Assembly: GCF_003856525.1 (NCBI RefSeq)
Contig: NZ_RJVQ01000017.1
Coordinates: 1-42,661, forward strand
DNA length: 42,661 bases
Reading direction: 5' to 3'
Source: Vibrio viridaestus
GTDB taxonomy: Bacteria; Pseudomonadota; Gammaproteobacteria; Enterobacterales; Vibrionaceae
In this document: piece after piece, positions 25,680 to 34,122 of the stretch
How the letters are laid out: every line of letters begins with the position of its first letter
How positions within the stretch are numbered: the first letter of the stretch is position 1
The notes under the pieces: model-generated
Database searches by the model: none
What the model was told of the DNA's origin: nothing
What the model saw: only the letters and a program-made list of their open reading frames with translations
Position numbers and translations under genes: made by a program

Positions 25680-26501
25680 TTATACCTGCATACAAAGAGA
25701 AACAGGAGATTTGATCTCTGTTTGAGTGGCAACGGAAAGCGCTTTAGCAACGTTCGGTGCAGCAGCCAGCACGGCACCCCCACGCTGAATATCGGCGTGA
25801 GTTTCAGGGTAGCGGCAAATTCTTCCGCCAGCTTCTTCAACTAGTAGTAATCCCGCCAGACAGTCCCAAGCGTTCATATGCAGTTCGGCATAGCCGTCAG
25901 TTCGACCCTCGGCGACCCATGCTAGTGCCAGAGCGCCTGATGCGCCGCGTCGGATGTTGGCTCCTGATGAGAGCAGTGCACTGTACGCATCTAAGTATCG
26001 CTTCTGTGAAACGCGGTTTGACCAACCTAATTCGAACGAAGCGGCAGTTAATTCAGACGTATTGGCGACACACAATGGCACCTCGTTTTTTACCGCGTAT
26101 TCTCCTTTTCGTGCCAGATACAGTTCTTCTGTAACCGGATTATAAATACCGCCTAACAGGGTTACGCCATCTTCGATAAAAGCCAGAACTACACAAAAAT
26201 GGCCAATTCCTCGAGCAAAATTAGCGGTTCCATCGATAGGATCGATGACCCAAAGTCGCGAATGATCGGGGTTGCCGCCACTCTCTTCGCCTAAGATGCC
26301 GTCATCTGGAAACCGTTCCTGTAGCCTGCCGCGTATATAGCGTTCGACGAGGGAATCGGCTTCAGTGAGAAAATCCTGAGCGCCTTTAAGCGTGTAGTCA
26401 CCCGGCTTGCGAGACAAAAAATGTTGCAGAGCCAGAGAACCAGCTTGTTGTATTATTTCGTGCAGAGAGATTTCTCTGGTTTCAAGTTCTGATAAATTCA
26501 A
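25680..26501 (-). CDS. Inositol monophosphatase-family enzyme
   Basis: 273 aa if started at TTG 26501, which has AAAGGA nine bases upstream; the frame extends to GTG 26531 without a ribosome site. The family's metal-binding motifs are all present: GILGEESGG (Glu), WVIDPIDGTANFARG (the DPIDGTxNF box) and MNAWDCLAGLLLVEEAGG (WDxxAG box). These lithium-sensitive Mg-dependent phosphatases hydrolyse inositol monophosphates, and relatives act on histidinol phosphate, 3'-phosphoadenosine phosphate or fructose bisphosphate. Cytoplasmic. It lies between the transporter genes and the CX5R phosphatase and would remove the last phosphate from an imported compound. Confidence 0.85.
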   Translation of the reverse strand: MNLSELETREISLHEIIQQAGSLALQHFLSRKPGDYTLKGAQDFLTEADSLVERYIRGRLQERFPDDGILGEESGGNPDHSRLWVIDPIDGTANFARGIGHFCVVLAFIEDGVTLLGGIYNPVTEELYLARKGEYAVKNEVPLCVANTSELTAASFELGWSNRVSQKRYLDAYSALLSSGANIRRGASGALALAWVAEGRTDGYAELHMNAWDCLAGLLLVEEAGGRICRYPETHADIQRGGAVLAAAPNVAKALSVATQTEIKSPVSLCMQV

Positions 26502-26570
26502 AAATCGATGTCCTTTAGAGCCGCGTAGCACTGGGTACGCGGCGTGTTAATTGTGAGTCTTGCGGATAAC

Positions 26571-27680
26571 TTAGCGTTGGTAATTGAGGCTCCAAAGATC
26601 CATCCAATCCTGACGTTGTTGCCAGTCCGAATTCAATGACGATGTTTTAAACGTCATCAACTGGGTACGGTATTGTTGAATACCTGAGGCTTCCTCAGCC
26701 GGGAGAGCGACTTTCTGGTTGGAAGACATTTTTCCATCGATACCCTGTAACTTTATGCCTTCTGCGGTCATCAAATAGTGAATAAATAACTTAGACGCAT
26801 TTGGGCTATTAGTTTTAGTCGTGATCACACCCGGAGAAGGGTACAAAGAACCGATAAACGGTTTCATATCGTGGCAAATACCCAGTTTCATGCCATTTTT
26901 ATTTTCGCGGAATTTAGCGGTACTGATTAAGCCTACGAAACTGTCTTTCACATCGGGTGCGCCGATTGCCTGCGCGGCATCACCGTCGGACTTGGTGAGC
27001 AGAGGACCATTTTGAGCCAGACGCTTAACAAATTCCGCCGTTGCAGAACCTTCATCGGTCTTTAACGCTTTGCCATACAGAGCCTGATAGGCTTTTGCCA
27101 TTTGGTCATCATAGTGGGATGCCATTTGGTTAAAGGTATCGACGTATAAAGGTTTGATTAATGGATCCTGCATGGCAATTTTGTGACGCCATTTAGGTTC
27201 TGTTAATTGCCAGATATTGGTGATAGGGCAGGTACTGTATTGAGCTGTGTTGTACGCCCAGACGTTCGGAGCCAAAACCACAGTTAACGGGTTTTGGTTA
27301 TCCTGACTGATATCTTGCTTCATATCATCAGGAACCCAGCTTGTCACATAGCCTTTCTTCAATAGTTGCACTTGCGTTGCGGGGGCGTCTTCGATTAGGG
27401 CGACATCCGCTTTCACGTTATCGGCTTGCGCTTCCCGACTGATGATTTCAATGATATGCGGGGCTTTCGCTTTAATTCCGACGGCTTCTATCCCATATTT
27501 TGCCGTAAAGTCTTTTGCTTGTTGGACGATTTTGCCTGTCGGTGCATAAACAATAATCGGATCTTCCTTTTTAGCCGCGGCTATCATTGACTGTAAATCG
27601 AAAGATTCATTTGCGTGGCAAGTAAATGATAAGCCAGCAGTTACCACAGACAGAGCAAGCAAGTTGTATTTCATTTTCAT
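26571..27680 (-). CDS. Periplasmic solute-binding protein of an AfuA/FbpA-like ABC transporter
   Basis: 369 aa from ATG 27680, chosen because AAGGA lies seven bases before it; Met codons at 27686 and 27674 are alternatives. Signal peptide: KMKYNLLALSVVTAGLSFTCHA. The mature part begins with a strand IIVYAPTGKIVQQAKDFTAKYG, as in the iron(III)/sugar-phosphate binding protein group (type 2 fold), then VALIEDAPATQVQLLKKGYV and WAYNTAQY. No Tyr pair for iron is obvious. AfuA, in this group, binds hexose phosphates, so a phosphorylated sugar or inositol is compatible with the phosphatase neighbours. It is followed by the monophosphatase gene and preceded by the ATPase and permease genes. Confidence 0.85.
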   Translation of the reverse strand: MKMKYNLLALSVVTAGLSFTCHANESFDLQSMIAAAKKEDPIIVYAPTGKIVQQAKDFTAKYGIEAVGIKAKAPHIIEIISREAQADNVKADVALIEDAPATQVQLLKKGYVTSWVPDDMKQDISQDNQNPLTVVLAPNVWAYNTAQYSTCPITNIWQLTEPKWRHKIAMQDPLIKPLYVDTFNQMASHYDDQMAKAYQALYGKALKTDEGSATAEFVKRLAQNGPLLTKSDGDAAQAIGAPDVKDSFVGLISTAKFRENKNGMKLGICHDMKPFIGSLYPSPGVITTKTNSPNASKLFIHYLMTAEGIKLQGIDGKMSSNQKVALPAEEASGIQQYRTQLMTFKTSSLNSDWQQRQDWMDLWSLNYQR

Positions 27681-27731
27681 ATCCATTTCCTTAATGGGTA
27701 TTTCAATTAATCTGTTTCGGGTGAAGTAAAC

Positions 27732-28880
27732 CTAATAGGCACAGGCGTTATTTGTTGTATGTAGCCAGATAGGTTTGATATTTGATGGTGTCGGCTCAAG
27801 CCGATTACCGTCTGGTGCGAAGTAGTGCAGGGATTCTTCGGGTAGTTCACAGAACACGGTATCGCCGGCCTTGAATGTCGGGCGCAACTGCGTCGAATGG
27901 AACAAACGCTCTTGCCCCTGAAGGAGTTCGATAACCCAACTTCCACCGGTTGGCATAATCGATTCGACGGTCATTTTTACGCTGTTGGCGACCTTATTTT
28001 GATGCAACACGATCGCCTCAGGGCGAATTCCACAGTATTGCGCCTGATTGATATCAAAATGGTGTTGAGATAGCTGATGACGCAAATGACCACACTTATC
28101 CGTTGAGTGATGATTTTGTGTCTTAAGATTGATCATATTGAGCTTGGGTGTACCAATAAACTCAGCGACGAAGCGATTCGCTGGCGTGGCATAGATATCA
28201 TCCGGAGTACCTACTTGCTGAAGCTCACCGTTACTCATCACCGCAATGGTCGTCGCCAACGTCATTGCTTCCCACTGATCGTGACTGACGAAAATGATCG
28301 TTGTGCCAAAGGTCTGGTGGATACGGCGCAGTTCTGCGCGCATTTCCAGTCGCAGCGCCGCATCAAGGTTGGATAACGGTTCATCAAGCAACAGTACACC
28401 AGGATTGACTACGAGCATTCGAGCCAGCGCCACACGCTGTTGCTGTCCACCTGATAGCTGAGAAGGATATCGATCGGCGTAATTTTCGATGCGCAGTTTT
28501 TCCATGACGTCCATGCAGCGCTGCTTACGTTCCTGACGGGGAACCTTTTTCAGTTTGAGCCCGAATTCCACGTTTTCTTCAACAGTCATGTGAGGCCATA
28601 GGGCATAACTTTGGAAAACTAAGCCGATACCACGCTTTTCTGGTGGAACGAAACAGCTGTCTTTAACCGAATCCATGATCTCGCCGTCGATGGAGATTGA
28701 CCCACCGCTGGTATGCTCGATACCTGCAATCATGCGTAATATGGTGGTTTTTCCGCAGCCAGACGGTCCGAGTAAACACATAAACTCACCATCTTTGACA
28801 GTCAGATCCAGTTCTTTTACCGCTGACGTTTGCGCGCCGGGATAGGTTTTTTGTAGTTGAGATAAAGTAATGGTTGGCAT
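27732..28880 (-). CDS. ABC transporter ATPase (FbpC/AfuC-like)
   Basis: 382 aa. Walker A GPSGCGKTTILRM (about 38-50), Q-loop LVFQSYALWP, signature LSGGQQQRVALAR, Walker B PGVLLLDEPLSNLDA and H-loop IIFVSHDQWEAM are all present, so it is fully equipped. A C-terminal TOBE-type regulatory domain (about 250-360; YCGIRPEAIVLHQ, GSWVIELLQGQ) follows, as in MalK/PotA/FbpC types. It begins one base after the permease stop (28882) and is translationally coupled. It powers uptake of the ligand bound by the downstream periplasmic protein. Confidence 0.92.
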   Translation of the reverse strand: MPTITLSQLQKTYPGAQTSAVKELDLTVKDGEFMCLLGPSGCGKTTILRMIAGIEHTSGGSISIDGEIMDSVKDSCFVPPEKRGIGLVFQSYALWPHMTVEENVEFGLKLKKVPRQERKQRCMDVMEKLRIENYADRYPSQLSGGQQQRVALARMLVVNPGVLLLDEPLSNLDAALRLEMRAELRRIHQTFGTTIIFVSHDQWEAMTLATTIAVMSNGELQQVGTPDDIYATPANRFVAEFIGTPKLNMINLKTQNHHSTDKCGHLRHQLSQHHFDINQAQYCGIRPEAIVLHQNKVANSVKMTVESIMPTGGSWVIELLQGQERLFHSTQLRPTFKAGDTVFCELPEESLHYFAPDGNRLEPTPSNIKPIWLHTTNNACAY

Positions 28881-28881
28881 G

Positions 28882-30711
28882 TTAACTCTCCAGTCCTTGT
28901 GCGAGGCCAGTGCCTGAAATTCGTTGAATCAAGACAGTGCCACCCCAGGCAACCAGTGCGATCATCAGTACAACAGCATTGGCAGCTTGGTCGTAGTTGT
29001 AGTCAATAAGACGTAATGAATAAGTGGTTAAAACATCGGTTGCCGGAATCGCGAGAATAATGAACAGGCTGACTCCCTTAATACCGGAAATAAAAGGCAA
29101 CAGTATTCCAGTGGCTAAAGGTGCGGCCTGAATAGGCACGATGATGCGAATTAAACGGTTGAACCAGTTAGCCCCCGCAATTCGCGCCGCTTCTTCAGGT
29201 TCTTTACCTAACTGTGTCATGGCGGCTATCCCTGAGCGGCTGGCGAAGGGCATCTGCTCCGCAATCAGGGCAATGATAAGTAAGACAGGCAATCCGTAGA
29301 GTGCAGGAATTGGCCCGTGTGAAACCGCAAACAGGGAAAGAAACGCGGCAGCAAAGGCGATGCCCGGGACTAAATAGGGCATAAACGTGATTTGTTTGAG
29401 TGTTTGACCGACCCACGGAATACTGCAGCGCAGAACGGAGTAGCCGATCAGTAAGCCTAGAACACCTGAAATTGTGGATGCGCTACCGACAATCATGATC
29501 GTGTTCCATGCTGCATCCCAAAACTCTTTGGTGAACAGGATGCCACTGTGCATGGCGAGTGTATTGAGGTTCTCTCCAATCCAGTAATCGAGCGTGAAAT
29601 TCTCGAGATTAAATCGACCCGGTAAAATCATGATGGTGGATAGAAAGAGTGTCGTTAGTGGCAGGATGACACCGATAAAGACGAACAGCCCTGCTAATCC
29701 AGTAGCGGGTAGGCGCCATAGCCCAAGCTGATTGATGCGCTCGATTTGTCCTTTACCGCCAACGGTGACAAATCGACGCGCTTCTTTCATCATGCGAATA
29801 TCAATCATCAGGGTGACAATACCAATCAGCATAATGACCAGAGCGACAACCGCAGCCACACCACTTTGACGAGAATCGAGTGCTCGATAAAGGCTGGTGG
29901 AGAGCGTGTTGAAATTCACCGGTAAACCCAATACATAAGGGATAGCAAACTCACCAATACAATCAGCAAAAATAAGTAGGGCAGCTGAAAGCAGAGCAGG
30001 GCGAACTAAGGGCAATATAATTTTTAGCGAAATTGTTCTGCGGTCTGCACCAAGGAGTCGGGCACAATCTTCTAATTGAGAGTCAAAGCGTCGCAGCGCA
30101 TTTCCCACAATTAAAATCACAAGTGGTACGTAGTGGATGACGAGAATCACAACCATCGGGAAGAAGCCGTAAGCCATCCAGTCTGGTGTACTGATCCCCA
30201 AGGCCTCCAACCAGCCGGGCTGACCACCCACAGTGCGGTTCTTGAAAATGGTTGTCCAAGCGAGGGCGAACGTCCAGGATGGCAGCATAAAAGGCACGAC
30301 TAACGCGGTGGCAAGCCATTTACGCCCAAGCATGTTGGTTCTATTGACTAACCACGCCAAAGTGACTCCGAGGAGTAAGGCGAAAAGGACGGTGAGTGCG
30401 GCAACACTGATTGTGTGCTGCAATGGTTCCCACAAGAGCAGTTGCGACATGCGCGAGGTTAGGACTCTTGATAAGTAATACGCGGTTGTATCACCTTCAT
30501 TGAGATGGGTGCGCATTTCGTCACCCGGTTGAACGATAAATGAATCGGTCACAATGGACAGAACCGGAGCCACAATCAAATAGGCAAAAAACACCAACAG
30601 CAGTAATGCTAAGATATTAGCGGGTTCTTGTTTGGCAACAGCAAAACGATGTTTCCATCTCTGCAATGCACTTATTTGCATCGAGGCCGGACTGGTGGGG
30701 GAACCAAACAC
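28882..30711 (-). CDS. Fused two-domain ABC permease (FbpB/AfuB-like)
   Basis: 609 aa starting with GTG 30711, preceded by AAGGAG eight bases upstream. Two BPD_transp_1 halves in one chain: the first about 60-310 with coupling helix LEDCARLLGADRRTISLKII, the second about 350-600 with EEAARIAGANWFNRLIRIIV. About 12 membrane helices. This fused arrangement is typical of FbpB/AfuB/ThiP-type importers. First gene of the minus-strand operon, reading away from the MINPP-like phosphatase gene; the shared intergenic region carries the palindrome at 30777-30798. Confidence 0.92.
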   Translation of the reverse strand: MFGSPTSPASMQISALQRWKHRFAVAKQEPANILALLLLVFFAYLIVAPVLSIVTDSFIVQPGDEMRTHLNEGDTTAYYLSRVLTSRMSQLLLWEPLQHTISVAALTVLFALLLGVTLAWLVNRTNMLGRKWLATALVVPFMLPSWTFALAWTTIFKNRTVGGQPGWLEALGISTPDWMAYGFFPMVVILVIHYVPLVILIVGNALRRFDSQLEDCARLLGADRRTISLKIILPLVRPALLSAALLIFADCIGEFAIPYVLGLPVNFNTLSTSLYRALDSRQSGVAAVVALVIMLIGIVTLMIDIRMMKEARRFVTVGGKGQIERINQLGLWRLPATGLAGLFVFIGVILPLTTLFLSTIMILPGRFNLENFTLDYWIGENLNTLAMHSGILFTKEFWDAAWNTIMIVGSASTISGVLGLLIGYSVLRCSIPWVGQTLKQITFMPYLVPGIAFAAAFLSLFAVSHGPIPALYGLPVLLIIALIAEQMPFASRSGIAAMTQLGKEPEEAARIAGANWFNRLIRIIVPIQAAPLATGILLPFISGIKGVSLFIILAIPATDVLTTYSLRLIDYNYDQAANAVVLMIALVAWGGTVLIQRISGTGLAQGLES

Positions 30712-30776
30712 AATATTCTCCTTTTGGTGTGTTGATGGAAATTACCTTAGAAGAGATAGATGACAAAAATATGAAT

Positions 30777-30798
30777 ATTTTGCACGTATGTGCAAAAT
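30777..30798. promoter_or_regulatory. Perfect palindrome between divergent operons, candidate LacI operator
   Basis: Arms ATTTTGCAC and GTGCAAAAT, perfect over 9 bp, around GTAT. It lies 66 bases before the permease start and about 100 before the phosphatase ATG, so one dimer could control both directions. The match to the neighbouring LacI regulator is inferred from location and symmetry. Confidence 0.65.
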
Positions 30799-30901
30799 GC
30801 GTAAGGATGAAATGAAAATGTCATAATGGCTGTTTAATGTTCTGCCTGTCTTTTGAGTATTGATCAGACACATGATGTTATTTGAATGAAAAGGAAGCTT
30901 A

Positions 30902-32446
30902 ATGATTCGTTATACTTTTATCGCCTCTGCCATTGCTACGGCACTACTGAGTGGTGTAAGTCAGACCGCACTAGCACAGAGTCCTGCTGATGGCTATCAG
31001 TACAGCAGTAAGGCGACGTATTCAGCACAACAAGATCCCAACACTTATGAAGCACCACCTTCTGGCTATCATGTTGTTTATACACAATTAGTTGAGCGTC
31101 ATGGAGCACGTGCACTTTCCAGTCCGAAATACGATGTGCTGTCTAAGCAGGTGTGGGACTTAGCGAAAAAGCGTGGTCAACTGACGCCATTAGGCGAAAA
31201 GTTAGGGCCGATAATCGATAAAGTTACTCAAGCAAATGAGAAATTAGGTTATGGGTTATTAACCGCTGTGGGCAAAGAAGAACCTGCGGGGATTGCGTCG
31301 CGGATGGCAACACGTTTGAGCTCTATCCTGACAAATAATGCCCAGAAACCTGTTTGCATCCAAGTGCAAACTTCTGGTGAGGAACGCGCTAATCAAACGT
31401 CCTACCAATTTATGCAATCGCTCGCTCAGAACGTGAATTACGTACAAGATAATGCAGCGAGTTGTTATCAGAAGCCAACGCAGTCAAATAAAATCGACGA
31501 TCAGCTCGTCAATCGGTTTGAACTGTATTTTCATAAAACCAATCCCAAGAAAAACGAAAAATATCAGCAATACGCTGACAATTATAAAGCGTATAAAGCA
31601 TTCAAAGATTCGGACAAGTTAGATGCTGTATTTGATGAGCTTGCTGCCTTGCCAAAAACTCAGTTAATGGCGCGTGAAATGCTGGAAAGAATATACACCC
31701 GAGATTTCGTCGATTTTCTTGAGAACGACTTGTCACAAGACAAGCAGTGTGATGTGACCGCTGATAACTGTTTTAAAACCAATACCAGAAAGCCCGATGA
31801 AACCGAAGATGACTGGAAGTACATCACTAGCGATGTTGACGCGGCTTCAATGCTTTACAACATGTTTATCATCGGCCCCGGTATGCTGCGTGAAGCACAG
31901 GCTCAGGGCGGTGACTGGGATCTAAAACAATTTATCACACCCCAAGAGTCGGCATGGTTTGCCTATTTATCCGATGCTGAAGATTTCTATGAAAAAGGCC
32001 CAAGCTTCGCGGATGGGAATGGCGTGACATACAACATCGCCAAGCCGCTGTTAAAGGATATGTTTAACGAGATGGATGCTGTCGCTAACGGCACTCAGTC
32101 TACCAAGCATGTTGCAAAGCTGCGTTTCGCGCATGCTGAACAAATTATGCCCCTTGCCGCTTTACTGCATGTTAAAGGCAGTAATCAATCGGCCGATCCA
32201 GCGATTTTGTATACTCAGGAAAATAATCCATGGCGTGGCGGTTGGGTAACACCTTATTCAGCCAATATTCAATGGGACGTTTATAAGAGTGGCGCGAAGA
32301 ATAACGAAACACTGGTCAAAATGCTTTATAACGAAAAAGAGATTCAATTTAAGGCGGATTGTCAGATTTATCCAGGAACTCACTATTTCTATAGCTTGAG
32401 CGAGCTTGAACGCTGTTACAGCAAGGAACTGAGTATTAAAGATTAA
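30902..32446 (+). CDS. Secreted MINPP-like histidine phosphatase (putative phytase)
   Basis: 514 aa, AAAAGGAAG before ATG 30902. Signal peptide MIRYTFIASAIATALLSGVS, then QTALA with cleavage near residue 25, so periplasmic or exported. Histidine acid phosphatase (clade 2) motif VERHGARALSS gives the catalytic R66-H67-G-A-R70. The proton-donor motif is RFAHAEQIMPLAAL with H411-A-E413, the HAE form of multiple inositol polyphosphate phosphatases (MINPP), rather than HD as in AppA-type phytases. MINPPs attack phytate at several positions. The gene diverges from an ABC importer operon with two cytoplasmic phosphatases. Substrate assignment to inositol phosphates rests on family and context. Confidence 0.85.
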   Translation: MIRYTFIASAIATALLSGVSQTALAQSPADGYQYSSKATYSAQQDPNTYEAPPSGYHVVYTQLVERHGARALSSPKYDVLSKQVWDLAKKRGQLTPLGEKLGPIIDKVTQANEKLGYGLLTAVGKEEPAGIASRMATRLSSILTNNAQKPVCIQVQTSGEERANQTSYQFMQSLAQNVNYVQDNAASCYQKPTQSNKIDDQLVNRFELYFHKTNPKKNEKYQQYADNYKAYKAFKDSDKLDAVFDELAALPKTQLMAREMLERIYTRDFVDFLENDLSQDKQCDVTADNCFKTNTRKPDETEDDWKYITSDVDAASMLYNMFIIGPGMLREAQAQGGDWDLKQFITPQESAWFAYLSDAEDFYEKGPSFADGNGVTYNIAKPLLKDMFNEMDAVANGTQSTKHVAKLRFAHAEQIMPLAALLHVKGSNQSADPAILYTQENNPWRGGWVTPYSANIQWDVYKSGAKNNETLVKMLYNEKEIQFKADCQIYPGTHYFYSLSELERCYSKELSIKD

Positions 32447-32677
32447 TACCGTTTAATAGGTGAGTTACTCAATATTCGTTATTAATTAAAGATTAATACA
32501 TGAATACATATTATGCCTCAATGAAATGAGGTAGGGATTTCTGCGCCCTTAAACCAGATATTAATAAGTTTATTAGTTCTCAATATACGTAATTAACATT
32601 CATCAAACCTCAAATATACGCTGATTGCAGTGGGGTTTTTTATTGCCTGAAGAAAGGCAAATTAATAAGGAAATAAA
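32447..32677. other. Porin leader region with two hairpins
   Basis: CCTCA-N6-TGAGG at 32516-32531 is a small stem, possibly part of a weak terminator for the phosphatase gene. TTGCCT-GAAGAA-AGGCAA at 32643-32660 sits just before the porin ribosome site TAAGGA and would fold in the porin leader mRNA. Porin leaders are common targets of small RNAs; nothing here proves that. Confidence 0.4.
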
Positions 32678-33607
32678 ATGAAACAGCTTATATTAACTGC
32701 CGCTATTATCGCCGCAACAACGGCCACTTCTGCTAGTGCTGCCTCAATCGTCGATAAAGATGGTTTTATTTATGAAATTAATGGTGATATCCAAATTCAG
32801 TTACAGAAAGATAATGGTGAAGATCAGCATCTTTATGTTAATTACGATTCGCTTGAAATCGAAAATTCCGTTGCTTATGAAGTGACGGAAGATGTAACCG
32901 CGTTTGGGGTGATTAAATTCGATTTTGATGATGCGGCGAATGGCGATGAGGATCAAAATAGTGCGGAGTTAAAAGACGCTTTTATTGGATTCGAGACGAG
33001 CAATGTTTCATTGTCTGTTGGTAGACAAGATTATGCGTCAGATGAGTTTGGGATAGCGGAAGACTATGAGATGGATTCTGATGATGTCGCGTTCGATGAA
33101 ACTGACGGCGATAACGTCATTTTGCTGAGTTTCAATCAAGACAACGTCGAGTTGATGCTATCGACCGATCTGCAGGCCAAGGGTGAAGATAACGAAGGCG
33201 AGCAGTCATTCGATGCTTTTGCTTCCATCGCTATCGATAAGCTCCAATTAGCTGCTTCTTATCAGAACCGAGAGGTGGAAGTGGACGGTGATACTCTTAA
33301 CACTTATGGGGTTAGTGCGTTGTATGACGCGGGTTTTGCAACGTTCGCCGCAGATTATTCCGATGCTGAAGACACCCTCGAAGTGTACAACTTAGTGACC
33401 ACATTTAATGTCACAGACGCGACGAAAGTAGCACTTGGCTACGTTAATAATAAACCGGAGGCTGAGGAATCGGTCAACGAATGGTATGCCAACGTCACCT
33501 ATGAATTTCCGAAATTTAATGCGGTTAAACTATTTGCTGAAGTTTCCAATACGGATGCAGAAGATGCCGAACTGGCGTATTTAGCTGGTGCGGAAATTGA
33601 ATTTTAA
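32678..33607 (+). CDS. Outer-membrane porin, Gram-negative general-porin type
   Basis: 309 aa. Signal peptide MKQLILTAAIIAATTATSASA, cut before ASIVDKDG. The mature protein is a run of short amphipathic beta-strands with aromatic ends and very acidic turns (DFDDAANGDEDQ; EDYEMDSDDVAFDETDGD), has LYVNYDSLEIENSV and FIGFETSNVSLSVGRQDYA segments typical of Vibrio porins, and ends in a C-terminal Phe (GAEIEF), the BAM recognition signal. It carries small solutes across the outer membrane. It follows the MINPP-like gene on the same strand and could supply its products or substrate. The strong acidic loops are unusual for a pore meant for polyphosphates. Confidence 0.85.
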   Translation: MKQLILTAAIIAATTATSASAASIVDKDGFIYEINGDIQIQLQKDNGEDQHLYVNYDSLEIENSVAYEVTEDVTAFGVIKFDFDDAANGDEDQNSAELKDAFIGFETSNVSLSVGRQDYASDEFGIAEDYEMDSDDVAFDETDGDNVILLSFNQDNVELMLSTDLQAKGEDNEGEQSFDAFASIAIDKLQLAASYQNREVEVDGDTLNTYGVSALYDAGFATFAADYSDAEDTLEVYNLVTTFNVTDATKVALGYVNNKPEAEESVNEWYANVTYEFPKFNAVKLFAEVSNTDAEDAELAYLAGAEIEF

Positions 33608-33636
33608 TTAAATCTCTGGTTTTTATTTATTAAAGT

Positions 33637-33663
33637 AAAGCTCGCAATTAGCGAGCTTTTTTA
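33637..33663 (+). terminator. Rho-independent terminator after the porin gene
   Basis: AAAGCTCGC-AATTA-GCGAGCTTT stem followed by TTTT, 30 bases after the porin stop codon. Confidence 0.9.
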
Positions 33664-34122
33664 TTGATAGTTACGCAGGGGGTGTATTTGCTTGATAATT
33701 ATAGATTTTATATTAAAGATAACCATTTATATATAAACTCAAAGAGGTGTTTTTATCACCAAATAAATTAGATAATTGATAGGATTTAATCAAAAAAGTG
33801 CTTTATATGAAAAGTTAAAATTGACCTTCCTCTCATAATCTACAGTGATTAATGAATAGAATTACCTGAGTGTTCTATGCCATTATCGAATTTATTACGA
33901 TATTTTTAGGAGGGTAATGTACTGATGTAGATGGTAATTTATTGATTTTGTAGTATCTGAGTTTTTTAATTTATTGAATTACTATACCAATAAACATGAA
34001 CCTGCCTAATAAAATTAATTAGTCAAGAATATACTCTCGTTTTCCTTTTGTTGATGCATCTAGTTTATGCATAGGGAACACTTTTTTAATTAAAATTAAT
34101 TTTAAGCTTATCCGGAGGCTTT
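33664..34122. other. AT-rich promoter region of the MFS porter gene
   Basis: About 460 bases without a credible gene. It includes two ATGCAT copies 15 bases apart around 34054-34074 that could form an operator, and the strong ribosome site CCGGAGG at about 34110 before the porter ATG. No terminator or further motif is clear. Confidence 0.4.

Noticed and set aside
26571-27680. Iron(III)-binding protein (FbpA) function
   Set aside because: The fold family fits, but the neighbours are phosphatases and sugar genes, and I could not see the paired tyrosines expected for iron.
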